Positions 1-8,770 of a stretch of 64,000 bases of DNA are shown here, one piece after another. The notes under the pieces are model-generated. The model saw nothing but the letters and a program-made list of their open reading frames with translations. It made no database searches and had not been told where the DNA came from. The position numbers were made by a program, and so were the translations under genes. The stretch comes from UBA10649 sp963749905 (GTDB lineage Bacteria; Actinomycetota; Actinomycetes; S36-B12), in contig CAVVOF010000003.1 of assembly GCA_963749905.1 (NCBI GenBank), positions 372,001 to 436,000 of the forward strand. The letters run 5' to 3'. Positions within the stretch are counted from its first letter, which is position 1. Each line of letters begins with the position of its first letter.

Positions 1-964
1 GAGCGCGTCGAAGGAGACGATCTCGGCCTTGATGAAGCCCTTCTGGAAGTCCGTGTGGATGACGCCCGCGGCCTCCGGTGCGGTCGCACCGACCGGGATG
101 GTCCACGCCCGTGCCTCCTTCGGCCCGGCCGTCAGGTACGTCTGCAGCCCGAGCGTGGCGAACCCGACGCGGGCGAGCGCGTGCAACCCGCTCTCCTCCT
201 GGCCCACCGACTGCAGCAGCTCCAGCGCCTCGTCATCCGGCAGCTCCACCAGCTCCGCCTCGAGCTTGGCGTCGAGGAAGACGGCCTCGGCGGGCGCCAC
301 CAGATCGCGCATCCGCTGCTTGAAGTCCTCGTCGCCGAGCTCCTCCTCGTCCACGTTGATGACGTAGAGGAACGGCTTGGCGGTCAGCAGGAACAACTCC
401 TTCAACGGGGCGGGATCGATGCCGCTCGCGAAGATCGTGGTGCCCTCGTCGAGGATCCGCTGCGCCTCCTCGGCCGCCGCAAGGATGCCAGCGCGCGACT
501 TGTCCGTCCGGGCCTCCTTCTGCAGCCGCGGCAGCGCCTTCTCCAGCGTCTGCATGTCCGCGAGGATCAGCTCGGTGTTGATCGTGGCCATGTCCTCCTC
601 CGGCGCGACGCGCCCCTCGACGTGCACCACGTCGTCATCAACGAAGGCGCGCAGGACCTGGCAGATGGCGTCGGACTCCCGGATGTTGGCGAGGAACTTG
701 TTGCCCAGTCCCGCGCCCTCGCTCGCGCCCTTCACGATGCCCGCGATGTCGACGAACGTGACCGTCGCCGGCAGACTGCCGCTCGGATCCGAAGATCCCG
801 GCGAGTACCGCAAGCCGCGGATCGGGCACGCCCACGACACCGGTGTTCGGCTCGATGGTGGCGAACGGGTAGTTCGCCGCCAGAACGTCGTTCTTGGTCA
901 GCGCGTTGAACAGCGTCGACTTTCCGACGTTCGGGAGTCCGACGATGCCGATGGTGAGAGCCAC
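1..964 (-). CDS. ychF: YchF/OLA1-type redox-regulated ATPase, partial, with one frameshift
   Basis: An Obg-related P-loop ATPase that binds ribosomes; members of this family hydrolyse ATP. The N-terminus carries the Walker A motif GLPNVGKST, then NYPFATIEPN and VPDPRLAVLAGIF. After GIFGSER the frame breaks at about 772-780. The next frame continues with the expected PATVTFVDIAG, then VKGASEGAGLGNKFLANIRE, and runs to the window edge with DFQKGFIKAEIVSFDAL of the C-terminal TGS domain. The length from the start to base 1 is 3n+1, which fits one inserted base. I chose the GTG at 964 because GAAGGA lies 7-8 nt upstream; an ATG at 1009 would add residues the family lacks. The gene is divergent from the GGDEF/EAL gene. 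The C-terminus lies outside the window. Confidence 0.9.
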
Positions 965-1201
965 GATCCGGTCCTTCAGTAGAGCAACAGGGGGCGATGG
1001 ACCCGACACCGTGCGTTGGAGAGGTCGACCACGCGGGTGCTAAGGGTAGACGCACGCCCGCACGGCACCCCCGCGGCGGGTGACGGACCCCGATCACGAC
1101 AGGCCCTGCCGTTTCGTCGGGACACGCACTGGCCGCGCCACTACCGTGCCGTTGGGGGCCGGGTCGGCAGGACCGATCACTCGTCGTGGGAGGGGCGCGG
1201 G

Positions 1202-3667
1202 ATGCTGAGCCGCTATGAGGCCGTGCTGGCGGGCCTGCGCGCGGGAGTGGTCATCCATGCCGCCGACTCGACGATCCTGGAGGCGAACACCCACGCGCGG
1301 AAGCTCCTCGGGATCCAGGACCTCGAGGGCCGGCTCGCCACGGATCCGGACTGGGTGTTCCTCGAGGCCGACGGCTCACCCATGGTGCTGGACAGGTTCC
1401 CCGTGATGCAGGCCATCGCGACCGCAGAGCCGGTTCGCGACCTGAGCATGATCATCAAGCCTCCCGGGCGGCCGGACACCTGGCTGGACGTGAACGCGGT
1501 CCCGGTCTTCGATGACGACGGCGCGCTGCAGTACGTCACCGTGACCTTCATCGACGTCACCGCGGAGAAGGAGGCGGAGCGGGCCCTGGCCGATCAGGCC
1601 GAGCGCCTCACACTGGTGCTGGCGTCGTCCCGCCTCGGCCTGTGGGACTGGAACATGGTGACCGGCGAGACGGTGTACGACGACCGGTGGGCCGAGATCG
1701 CCGGATACACGCTGGCGGAGCTAGCGCCCGTCAGCGTCGAGACGTGGCTGAAGCTGGCCAACGCGGACGACCTCACCGGCTCGAACGCGCTCATCCAGGC
1801 GCATGCGGAGGGTCTGACACCGTACTACGACGTCGAACTCCGGATGCGGCACAAGCAGGGGCACTGGGTGTGGGTCCACGATCGAGGTCGCATCGTGGAG
1901 TGGACCGCAGACGGCCGGCCGCTGCGGATGACGGGCACGCACGAGGACATCACCGAGCGCCGCGAGATCGAGGCCGCCATCCTGGCCAGCCGCGCGCAGC
2001 TCGAACTGGCGGAACACGTGGCGCACGTGGGTCGCTGGCAGGTGAATCCGCAGACCGGCACAGCGCGCTGGTCCGGTGAGCTCCTCGAGATCTTCCGGCT
2101 GGATCCGACGGCCGAGGTGCCCGACTTCCCGCATCAGCAGCAGTTCTTCGCACCGGCGAGCTGGGTGCGTCTGCAGTCTGCGGTGTCCCGCACGGCCGAG
2201 ACCGGCGCTCCGTTCGTGCTGGACGTCGAGATCGTGCGAGCCGATGGGTCTCATGGGTGGATGGAGGCACACGGGGAGGCCGTCCGCGATCTCGACGGCG
2301 CGGTCACCGAGGTCCACGGCCTCTGGCTGGATATCACCGATCGCAAGGCCGCGAGCGACCAGTTGACGGAGATGGCAACGCACGATGCGTTGACGGGGCT
2401 GGCGAACCGGGCCTCAGTGCTGGAGCAGATCACGAGGGCCGCGACCGAGGCCCACCGGTCCGGTCGCTGGGTCGCCGTGCTGCTGCTCGACCTCGACCGG
2501 TTCAAGCACATCAATGACACGCTGGGGCACACCGCCGGTGACGATCTGCTGATTGCCGCGGCAGCTCGCCTCGTCGGCCTGGTCCGCGCCGGCGACTTCA
2601 CCGGCCGGCTCGGCGGCGACGAGTTCGTCGTGGTGATGCGTCATGTGCTCGACCCGCGTGAGGCGCTGCGGGCAGCAGAGCGACTGGTGCGGGAGTTCCG
2701 TGCGCCGTTCACGACCGAGGCGGGGGAACTCTTCTCGACGGCGAGCGTCGGAGTCGCCATCAGCCAGGACGAGGTCAACGCCGGCGATCTCCTCCGAGAG
2801 GCGGACACCGCGATGTACGCGGCCAAGGAAGGCGGCCGCGACCGCGTGTCGATGTTCAACGAGACCCTGCGCAGCGCCGCCGCGAATCGCCTGGCCGTCG
2901 AGACCGATCTGAGGCGAGCACTAGAACGCGACCAGCTCGAGGTCTGGTACCAGCCTGAGGTCGATCTCGTCAGTGGCTCCGTCATCGGATTCGAGGGGCT
3001 GCTGCGCTGGCACCATCCCAGCGGCGAGGTGTGGGCTGCCGACCGCTTCGTCAGGGTCGCCGAGGACGCCGGGCTCATTCATGACGTCGGCAGGCGGGTG
3101 TTCACCCAGGTGTGCCACCAAGCGGCGCGGTGGGCTGCCGCGCGGCCCGATCGGAGCATCGCCTGGCGAATCAACGTGTCGGCGCTCCAGCTCGCAGAGC
3201 CCAGCCTGCTGGCCGACCTGGATGAAGCCTTGGCCACCAGCGGGGTCGACCCGCACACCCTGTGCGTCGAGATCACCGAGACGGCGCTCCTGCATCGCAC
3301 TGCCACGGTGGCGGAGAACATCACGGGCATCCGGAGCCGTGGGCTGTCCCTGGCCATCGACGACTTCGGCACCGGATATGCGTCGTTGACGAACCTCGAC
3401 ATCCACCCCATCGACGTCATCAAGATCGACGCCAGCTTCATGACCGACCCCCAGACTCCCCAACCCGACCGCCGCCTGCTGACCGCGATCGTCGGACTCG
3501 CGCAGACTCTCGGCCTGGCGACCGTCGCTGAGGGTGTGGAGTATCCGGAGCAGGCCGCACACCTACGGCAGATCGGCTGCGTGTCGGCCCAAGGGTGGCT
3601 GTTCTCGCGAGCCGTCCCGCCCCGGGAGATCGCCAGCGTCCTCGACCGCGTCTACCCGCAGACCTGA
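1202..3667 (+). CDS. Hybrid diguanylate cyclase/phosphodiesterase with three PAS-like domains
   Basis: An 821-residue cyclic-di-GMP turnover protein with no membrane segment, so probably a cytosolic sensor. The order is PAS-like domains near residues 5-125, 130-255 and 260-380 (each ends in a typical DIT motif), GGDEF near 390-550, and EAL near 570-815. The cyclase motif GGDEF is intact at about 471-475. In the EAL domain the signature reads EGLLRW (about 598-603), which keeps the metal-binding Glu. INVSALQL, EITET, DDFGTGYASL, the KID lysine, AEGVE and the QGWLFS segment are also present, so both activities look possible. The ATG at 1202 follows GGGAGGGG; the upstream in-frame region to 1016 looks non-coding. 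It is a monocistronic gene ending in a strong hairpin. Confidence 0.93.
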   Translation: MLSRYEAVLAGLRAGVVIHAADSTILEANTHARKLLGIQDLEGRLATDPDWVFLEADGSPMVLDRFPVMQAIATAEPVRDLSMIIKPPGRPDTWLDVNAVPVFDDDGALQYVTVTFIDVTAEKEAERALADQAERLTLVLASSRLGLWDWNMVTGETVYDDRWAEIAGYTLAELAPVSVETWLKLANADDLTGSNALIQAHAEGLTPYYDVELRMRHKQGHWVWVHDRGRIVEWTADGRPLRMTGTHEDITERREIEAAILASRAQLELAEHVAHVGRWQVNPQTGTARWSGELLEIFRLDPTAEVPDFPHQQQFFAPASWVRLQSAVSRTAETGAPFVLDVEIVRADGSHGWMEAHGEAVRDLDGAVTEVHGLWLDITDRKAASDQLTEMATHDALTGLANRASVLEQITRAATEAHRSGRWVAVLLLDLDRFKHINDTLGHTAGDDLLIAAAARLVGLVRAGDFTGRLGGDEFVVVMRHVLDPREALRAAERLVREFRAPFTTEAGELFSTASVGVAISQDEVNAGDLLREADTAMYAAKEGGRDRVSMFNETLRSAAANRLAVETDLRRALERDQLEVWYQPEVDLVSGSVIGFEGLLRWHHPSGEVWAADRFVRVAEDAGLIHDVGRRVFTQVCHQAARWAAARPDRSIAWRINVSALQLAEPSLLADLDEALATSGVDPHTLCVEITETALLHRTATVAENITGIRSRGLSLAIDDFGTGYASLTNLDIHPIDVIKIDASFMTDPQTPQPDRRLLTAIVGLAQTLGLATVAEGVEYPEQAAHLRQIGCVSAQGWLFSRAVPPREIASVLDRVYPQT

Positions 3668-3679
3668 CGCCGACTGCAC

Positions 3680-3721
3680 GGCATGCGGTGGCGGAGACCA
3701 TCGGGGCCGCCACCGCATGCC
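3680..3721. terminator. Bidirectional hairpin between convergent genes
   Basis: A perfect 15-bp inverted repeat (3680-3694 with 3707-3721, arms GGCATGCGGTGGCGG) and a 12-nt loop lie between the ends of the convergent GGDEF/EAL and nickel-binding-family genes. There is no clear U tract on either side. This is common for actinobacterial terminators. Confidence 0.8.
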
Positions 3722-3734
3722 ACGTGCGCCGCAG

Positions 3735-3983
3735 CTAGGCGGTCACCGTGATCTCGTGCACCTCGTCCGCGCGGTGTCCTGCGCGCTCGTGAATCCGCTG
3801 CACGGCCTCGGCGTCGGGCGCCTCGGACAGGCAGAACACATGGCCCGACACCGGGTCCGCCCACGCCTGACGGAAGTCGACGCCCTCCTCGCCCTGGATG
3901 GCGAGATCGGCCTGATGAGCCTCGTGCAGCGCCTCCGGGGTGACTCCGACCATGTTGGTGTGCACGTCCATGAACATCGGCAT
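3735..3983 (-). CDS. SCO4226-like nickel-binding protein (DUF4242)
   Basis: An 82-residue protein starting MPMFMDVHTNMVGVTPEALHE. It contains a second conserved stretch with GVDFRQAWADP and a C-terminal ferredoxin-like half, as in the DUF4242 family, whose Streptomyces coelicolor member SCO4226 binds nickel. Potential metal ligands visible are His8, the His residues in the HEAH segment and the SGHVFCLSEAP segment. The ATG at 3983 has GAGAGGAG 6 nt upstream; the longer open frame upstream is not protein-like. It is convergent with the c-di-GMP gene and divergent from the DUF6542 gene. Its biological role is not established; metal binding is inferred from the family. Confidence 0.75.
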   Translation of the reverse strand: MPMFMDVHTNMVGVTPEALHEAHQADLAIQGEEGVDFRQAWADPVSGHVFCLSEAPDAEAVQRIHERAGHRADEVHEITVTA

Positions 3984-4132
3984 GGGCGCTCCTCTCTTGT
4001 GGTTGGGCGCCCCCCGCGCCTCGGCGGGTGAATTCCCACACGCTAGACCCGCGCAGCGGTCAGGGGAACCCCCTGCGTGACGGCCGGACCTCGTTCCCGC
4101 CCCCCGCTTCGGGCATTGAGTACGGTACGCAG

Positions 4133-5050
4133 GTGACCTCGACCGGCGGTGGTGACGGCTCGCAGCCGATCGACCCTGACTTCGCCGGGCTCTTCCGCCC
4201 CGATGATGATCCCGTGCCCGGACCCCCGCCGGAGCGCAGGTCGGCACGTGACGCCGCACCGGCGCCCGCGGTCATGCCGCAACCGACCTCGTCGCCGATC
4301 GGCGAGCCACCACCGCCGGCGGCAGACCCGGGCGCGGACACCGGGCGCCTGTTCCGCAGCCAGGGCGTCTCCGACCACCCGGAAGCCGTCCTCGCCCTCG
4401 GCTCCGACCACTTCGGCCGCCTGCGGAGCCTGCGACGGGACGTGGACGTGTCGCCTGCAGCGGCGGCGGCCGTCGCGGTCGCGGCGACCGACTCTTCGCA
4501 CACTGGGACACCTCATGGGCACGACGCACCCGCCGACCTTCCCGGCTCGCTCTTCCCGCACACCGGGACACACGAGCCAACCGGGGCAGACATGGGCCCG
4601 GTCGACTCAGGTCTCCCCGGTGCGACGGCCGGAACCGCCGCAGCGGCGGAAGCCGGCGCCGGCATGAGGCACCGCGCCCCGCGCGGGCGCACCCTGCGCG
4701 CGGGCGCCGTCTATCTCATCGTCATCGGCGTGACAGTGCTCGTCGGCTTCGCCAACGCGCTGCTCTCGAACGGCGAGCTGGGCTGGCCGACCGGGGTCGC
4801 CCTCGTCGTCAGCTCGGTCTACGCGGCGTTGTTCGTCCGGCGGGAGGACGACACCGTCGCCTTCCTCACGCCGCCGGTTGCCTTCCTGCTGGCGGCGCTC
4901 ACCGCGGGCCAGCTCTTCATCGACGCACTGCAGGGCTCGCTGGTCAATCGTGCCGTGGTGCTGTTCTTCACGCTGGCGGAGAACTGGGTCTGGATCATCG
5001 GGGCGACCGTCGCCGCCCTCGTCATCGTGCTGATCCGTCGCCGCCGCTAG
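4133..5050 (+). CDS. DUF6542 membrane protein with long disordered N-terminus
   Basis: A 305-residue protein. Residues 1-200 are rich in Pro, Ala, Gly and Asp and look disordered. Residues about 210-305 hold three to four hydrophobic segments (AGAVYLIVIGVTVLVGFANALL, the VALVVSSVYAALFV region, FLLAALTAGQLF, and a final WVWIIGATVAALVIVLI) and end in RRRR, matching the DUF6542 domain. The start is GTG at 4133: TACGGT at 4121-4126 sits 6 nt upstream, so the mRNA is probably leaderless. An upstream ATG at 4028 would precede this promoter. The last four bases overlap the convergent ispH stop (CTAG). Function is unknown. The position beside ispH is typical of actinomycetes. Confidence 0.75.
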   Translation: MTSTGGGDGSQPIDPDFAGLFRPDDDPVPGPPPERRSARDAAPAPAVMPQPTSSPIGEPPPPAADPGADTGRLFRSQGVSDHPEAVLALGSDHFGRLRSLRRDVDVSPAAAAAVAVAATDSSHTGTPHGHDAPADLPGSLFPHTGTHEPTGADMGPVDSGLPGATAGTAAAAEAGAGMRHRAPRGRTLRAGAVYLIVIGVTVLVGFANALLSNGELGWPTGVALVVSSVYAALFVRREDDTVAFLTPPVAFLLAALTAGQLFIDALQGSLVNRAVVLFFTLAENWVWIIGATVAALVIVLIRRRR

Positions 5051-6009
5051 GCGTCGCGGGCGGCCCGCAGGTCACGCCGCAGCTCGGGCGGCAGCGCGAA
5101 CATCAACGTCTCCTCAGCGGTGTGCACCTCCTCCACGGTGTCGCACCCCCGCTCCTTCAGCCACGCGAGGACTCCGTCGATGAGGATCTCGGGGACGGAC
5201 GCGCCACTGGTCAGGCCCACCGTCGCACATCCGTCGAACCACTCCTCCTGCAGCTCGTCGGCGGCATCGACGCGGTAGGCGGTCTTCGCACCCGACTCGA
5301 GCGCCACCTCGACCAGCCGAACCGAGTTCGACGAGTTTCCGGAGCCCACCACGATCAGCACGTCGCAGTCCGGGGCGATCGCCTTGACGGCCGCTTGGCG
5401 GTTCTGCGTCGCGTAGCAGATGTCGTCGCTCGGCGGGCTGACCAGGTTCGGGAAGCGCTCCTTCAGGGCGCCCACGGTTTCGAGCGTCTCATCCACCGAC
5501 AGGGTCGTCTGGGAGAGCCAGACCAGCCGATCCGACGCCGGCACTTCCACCTCGGCCGCCGCCGCCGGGTCCTCGACGAGGGTGATCACCTCAGGCGCCT
5601 CGCCCATCGTGCCGACGACCTCCTCGTGACCCTCGTGGCCGATCAGCAGGATCTGGTAGCCCTCGTTCGAGAATCGCCGCGCCTCCGCGTGCACCTTGGT
5701 GACCAGCGGGCAGGTCGCATCGATCGCCTTGAGCTGACGCTCCTCGGCCTGGCGGTGCACCTCTGGGGCGACCCCGTGCGCCGAGAAGATCACCAGAGAT
5801 CCCTCAGGCACCTCCTCGAGCTCGTCGACGAAGATGGCGCCGCGCTCCTCCAGGGCCTCGACGACGTACTTGTTGTGCACGATCTGCTTGCGGACGTACA
5901 CCGGGGGGCCGTAGTGCTCGAGGGCCTTCTCCACCGTGACGACGGCGCGATCGACGCCTGCGCAGTACCCGCGGGGGGAGGCGAGCAGGATCCTGCGGTT
6001 TGCGGTCAT
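5047..6009 (-). CDS. ispH: 4-hydroxy-3-methylbut-2-enyl diphosphate reductase
   Basis: The last step of the MEP isoprenoid pathway: a [4Fe-4S] enzyme that reduces HMBPP to IPP and DMAPP in the cytosol. It is 320 residues, the normal length. The three cluster cysteines are in SPRGYCAGVDRAV (Cys16), DATCPLVTKVH and DDICYATQNRQ. The substrate-binding segments FSAHGVAPEV, IGHEGHEEVVGT and VGSGNSSNSVRLVEVA are also present. The ATG at 6009 has TAGCAT 6 nt upstream on the minus strand, so it is probably leaderless. It is divergent from xseA across 57 bp and convergent with DUF6542, with interlocked stop codons. Confidence 0.97.
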   Translation of the reverse strand: MTANRRILLASPRGYCAGVDRAVVTVEKALEHYGPPVYVRKQIVHNKYVVEALEERGAIFVDELEEVPEGSLVIFSAHGVAPEVHRQAEERQLKAIDATCPLVTKVHAEARRFSNEGYQILLIGHEGHEEVVGTMGEAPEVITLVEDPAAAAEVEVPASDRLVWLSQTTLSVDETLETVGALKERFPNLVSPPSDDICYATQNRQAAVKAIAPDCDVLIVVGSGNSSNSVRLVEVALESGAKTAYRVDAADELQEEWFDGCATVGLTSGASVPEILIDGVLAWLKERGCDTVEEVHTAEETLMFALPPELRRDLRAARDA

Positions 6010-6066
6010 GGACCCATGCTAGGCGCATCCGCGCACACCCGCCCCTCGCGATCTAGGCTGCAACGC
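6010..6066. promoter_or_regulatory. Divergent leaderless promoter region, ispH/xseA
   Basis: This 57-bp gap carries two -10-like hexamers. TAGCAT reads on the minus strand (bases 6016-6021), 6 nt before the ispH ATG. TAGGCT reads on the plus strand (6054-6059), 7 nt before the xseA ATG. Neither gene has a Shine-Dalgarno sequence. The transcription start sites are inferred to coincide with the start codons. Confidence 0.6.
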
Positions 6067-7233
6067 ATGGCACTGGAGACCAGCCCGGAGCAGCCCGCCG
6101 CGGTGCGGACCATCTCGCGGATGCTGGCGGACTGGATCAACCGGCTCGGCGCGGTGTGGATCGACGGCCAGGTGGCGGAGTACCGCCCCCGTCCGGGGGC
6201 GCGGATGCACTACTTCGTGCTGCGCGACACGGATGCCGACATGTCCCTCAATGTGAAGGTGGACGTGGGCGTGCTCGGACGACTCGATCCCCCGCTCGCA
6301 GTGGGGCAACGAGTCGTGGTCCATGCCCGCCCGGACTTCTATGCGGCGCGCGGGTCGCTCGCGATGCTGGCGAAGGAGATCCGTCCCGTCGGCCTCGGCG
6401 CGCTGCTGGCCGAGCTCGAGCGGCTCAAGGCACTGCTCGCCGCGGAGGGGCTGTTCGCACCCGAGCGCAAGAAGCCGCTGCCGTTCATCCCCAACCGGAT
6501 CGGGCTGATCTGCGGCCGGGCCAGTGCCGCGATGGAGGACGTGCTCGCCAATGCCCGTGACCGGTGGCCCGGCATCGACTTCGAGGTCCGCGAGGTCCCC
6601 GTGCAGGGGGTGCAGGCCGTGCCATCGGTGGTGGCAGCGCTGCAGGAGCTCGACGCCCTCGCGGAGGTGGACGTCATCATCCTGACCCGCGGCGGTGGCA
6701 GCGTCGAGGACCTGCTGCCGTTCTCGAACGAGACTCTGGTCCGCGCGGTCGCCGGGTGCCGGACCCCCGTGGTGAGCGCGATCGGACACGAGCAGGACGC
6801 CCCGCTCGTGGACTTCGTCGCGGACCTCCGGGCATCGACGCCGACGGACGCCGCCAAGCGGGTGGTGCCCTCGCTTGCGGAGCAGCGCGAGTTGGTCGCC
6901 GGCCTGCGACGTCGCGGCGCCATGGTGCTGCGCCACCTCCTCGACAGCGAGCAGCAGACCCTCCTCCACCGGAGACAACGCGCGCGGCGCGTCGTGATCG
7001 GGCGCCTCGATGCCGCGACGGCCGACGTGGGCCACCTCGCCGCGCGGGTCCGCACCCTGTCCCCGGCGGCCACCCTCGACCGCGGCTACGCGATCGTGCT
7101 GACGGACGACGGCGCCATCGTGCGCGAGGCGGACACGGTGGCGACCGGCACGGACCTGGACATCCGAGTGGCGAACGGCCGGCTGCACGCCCGGCGCACG
7201 GACGCCCCCTCCCCTGTCTCCGCGGCGGGCTAG
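6067..7233 (+). CDS. xseA: Exodeoxyribonuclease VII large subunit
   Basis: The large subunit of exonuclease VII, which degrades single-stranded DNA in both directions with XseB. It is 388 residues. There is an N-terminal OB-fold (about 15-115, with AVWIDGQVAEYRPRPG and HYFVLRD) and a central catalytic domain with PNRIGLICGRASAAMEDV, VDVIILTRGGGSVEDLLPFSNE, and VSAIGHEQD followed by DLRASTPTDAA. A coiled-coil-like region follows, then the C-terminal LDRGYAIV motif. The coiled-coil part is somewhat short, as in many actinobacteria. The ATG at 6067 follows TAGGCT by 7 nt. The stop codon TAG forms the first three bases of the TAGGGT element ahead of xseB. Confidence 0.95.
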   Translation: MALETSPEQPAAVRTISRMLADWINRLGAVWIDGQVAEYRPRPGARMHYFVLRDTDADMSLNVKVDVGVLGRLDPPLAVGQRVVVHARPDFYAARGSLAMLAKEIRPVGLGALLAELERLKALLAAEGLFAPERKKPLPFIPNRIGLICGRASAAMEDVLANARDRWPGIDFEVREVPVQGVQAVPSVVAALQELDALAEVDVIILTRGGGSVEDLLPFSNETLVRAVAGCRTPVVSAIGHEQDAPLVDFVADLRASTPTDAAKRVVPSLAEQRELVAGLRRRGAMVLRHLLDSEQQTLLHRRQRARRVVIGRLDAATADVGHLAARVRTLSPAATLDRGYAIVLTDDGAIVREADTVATGTDLDIRVANGRLHARRTDAPSPVSAAG

Positions 7234-7243
7234 GGTGCCGGGC

Positions 7244-7444
7244 ATGGCCGACAAGCAGCCGACGTACGAGGAGTCCCGCGACGAGCTCGCGGCCGTCGTC
7301 GCGTCGCTGGAGCAGGGCGGGCTGACCCTCGAGGAGTCGCTGCGGCTGTGGGAACGCGGGGAGGAACTGGCGCAACGGTGCCAGCAGTGGCTGGACGGTG
7401 CGCGCCAGCGGGTCGCGGAGACCGAGGACTCGGACGAGGCGTAG
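7244..7444 (+). CDS. xseB: Exodeoxyribonuclease VII small subunit
   Basis: A 66-residue partner of XseA with the family core TYEESRDELAAVVASLEQG, then LTLEESLRLWERGEELAQRCQQ and an acidic C-terminus. The ATG at 7244 is preferred over the GTG at 7235 because TAGGGT (7231-7236) lies 7 nt upstream of it. That element overlaps the xseA stop codon, so xseB probably has its own leaderless promoter in addition to read-through. Confidence 0.93.
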   Translation: MADKQPTYEESRDELAAVVASLEQGGLTLEESLRLWERGEELAQRCQQWLDGARQRVAETEDSDEA

Positions 7445-7453
7445 CTCCACCCC

Positions 7454-7515
7454 GATGCTGCGTCACTCGTGGCTGGTTTTCGGGGTGGAGAACCAGCCAC
7501 GAGTGACGCAGCATC
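7454..7515. repeat. 25-bp palindromic repeat, family A copy 1 (terminator-like)
   Basis: Perfect 25-bp arms (7454-7478 with 7491-7515) and a 12-nt loop lie between the convergent xseB and DUF4245 genes. The arm core is GCTGCGTCACTCGTGGCTGG. A diverged second copy lies at 43582-43641. It has no U tract. Confidence 0.85.
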
Positions 7516-7524
7516 GAGGACGGA

Positions 7525-8151
7525 TCAGGGGGCGGACAGGGACTGGGCCAGGCTGATCAGCTCGTCCCAGGACCCGGTACCCGAGACGATCACCACAGAG
7601 CCGGCCTCGCGCAGCACCAGGCTCTTGCGCTCCGCCGTCTCCCAGCGCTCCCACGTCGTCGACCCGATGGCCTGGCTGCCCGTGGCCACCCCACCCGCGG
7701 TCTGCTCGTCGAGATAGGCCGCGTCATCTACGGACGCGACGGAGAGCTGGCCGTACTCGTCCGTCGGCGTGACGTAGCCCAGATGCAGGATCGGCTGGGA
7801 GAGTGACTTCTCGGTCGGCTCCCAGCGAGCGCTGGTCGGACGCCACTGCTCGGACAGCCCGGCGGGGGCGACGATGGGGAAGTCCGCCTCGGCTGCGGCC
7901 TCGGCGATGACGGGAGCCGTCTCCACCACCTTGATCGGGTCCGGCTGCGGCCGCCAGGCAAGAAGGACGATCAGGAAGACGACGGCCAGCACCACCGCCA
8001 TCGAGCGGGCCATGTCGCCGATCGTCTGCCGCAGTCGGGCGTTGGGACGGCCGGTGGGCACGACGTCCGGCGCAACGTCGTGGATGTCCGGCGCGCTGGC
8101 CTCGGGCGCGCTCCCCTCGACCGGATCCGTCACCCGCCCATCATGGGCCAT
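7525..8151 (-). CDS. DUF4245 membrane-anchored protein
   Basis: A 208-residue protein. The N-terminal tail is acidic and disordered, then RLRQTIGDMARSMAVV leads into one membrane segment (AVVLAVVFLIVLLAW, about residues 48-65). A soluble domain follows with FPIVAPAGLSEQWRPTSARW, LHLGYVTPTDEYGQLSVA and ending GSGTWDEL-like residues, all typical of DUF4245. It is probably anchored in the cytoplasmic membrane with the domain outside. Function is unknown; the xseAB-DUF4245-glpX neighbourhood is conserved in actinomycetes. ATG at 8151 is chosen; a GTG at 8133 is an alternative and an ATG at 8214 is less likely. Confidence 0.8.
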   Translation of the reverse strand: MAHDGRVTDPVEGSAPEASAPDIHDVAPDVVPTGRPNARLRQTIGDMARSMAVVLAVVFLIVLLAWRPQPDPIKVVETAPVIAEAAAEADFPIVAPAGLSEQWRPTSARWEPTEKSLSQPILHLGYVTPTDEYGQLSVASVDDAAYLDEQTAGGVATGSQAIGSTTWERWETAERKSLVLREAGSVVIVSGTGSWDELISLAQSLSAP

Positions 8152-8239
8152 GGCGTCGGGTCGCCGCGACGCCGGCACCGTGCGTGCACCGGGCCCGACG
8201 GAACCACCAGGCATGCGAGTGGAGTTGCAGTTCGCGTGG

Positions 8240-8770
8240 CTAGCCCTCGCCCGACACCTCCTCGACCCTCTCCAATGGCTTCGCGGTCACCACATTGGAG
8301 CGGCCGATGCACTCCTCCTCGATGCGTTCCAGCGTCATGGTGTCCGCATCGATGAACGCCACGGCATAGCTCCCTCGCGCGCCGCCGCAATACGACTCGT
8401 CCGCATTGTCGAAGGTGAGGGTCGACCCTTCGAAGGCGTAGATGCCCCAGCCGACGGGGTCGATCGTTTCACCCGCCACAGCCCAGGATCCGTCCTCGAA
8501 GTACACCTTCGGAGTGCTGTACCAGTTCCCGTCCGGGTCCCATGTGAAGTACGCACTGCCGCTGGCCGACCACGTTCCGACCAGTTGCGCAAGGTCCCCG
8601 CCCGTCGAACTGGCCGCCACGGTCGACGTGGCCTCCACGGTGCCCGACTCGGAACCTTGCCCTGATGAACAGGCTGGCATGGTCGCCGCTGCGACCAGCA
8701 TGCAGGCGACTACTCCTGCCGTGCGGATTCGCGTTCCTCTCGTGGGAACTCCTCTACGTGGTGCGAGCAT
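8240..8770 (-). CDS. Putative secreted lipoprotein, unknown function
   Basis: A 176-residue protein with a basic N-terminus, a hydrophobic segment (TAGVVACMLVAAATMPAC) and a lipobox MPAC followed by SSGQG, so it is predicted to be lipid-anchored on the outer face of the membrane. The mature part has LAQLVGTWSASGSAYFTW, TPKVYFEDGSWAVAGE, two cysteines (SYCGG and EEECIG) that could form a disulphide, and a beta-rich, lipocalin-like pattern. I do not recognise a named family. The ATG at 8770 has an excellent Shine-Dalgarno, GGAGGTG, 5 nt upstream, unlike the leaderless genes around it. Confidence 0.7.
   Translation of the reverse strand: MLAPRRGVPTRGTRIRTAGVVACMLVAAATMPACSSGQGSESGTVEATSTVAASSTGGDLAQLVGTWSASGSAYFTWDPDGNWYSTPKVYFEDGSWAVAGETIDPVGWGIYAFEGSTLTFDNADESYCGGARGSYAVAFIDADTMTLERIEEECIGRSNVVTAKPLERVEEVSGEG

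Noticed and set aside
5122..6066. In-frame extension upstream of xseA opposite ispH
   Set aside because: It is antisense to ispH; the -10 and start at 6067 define the real gene.
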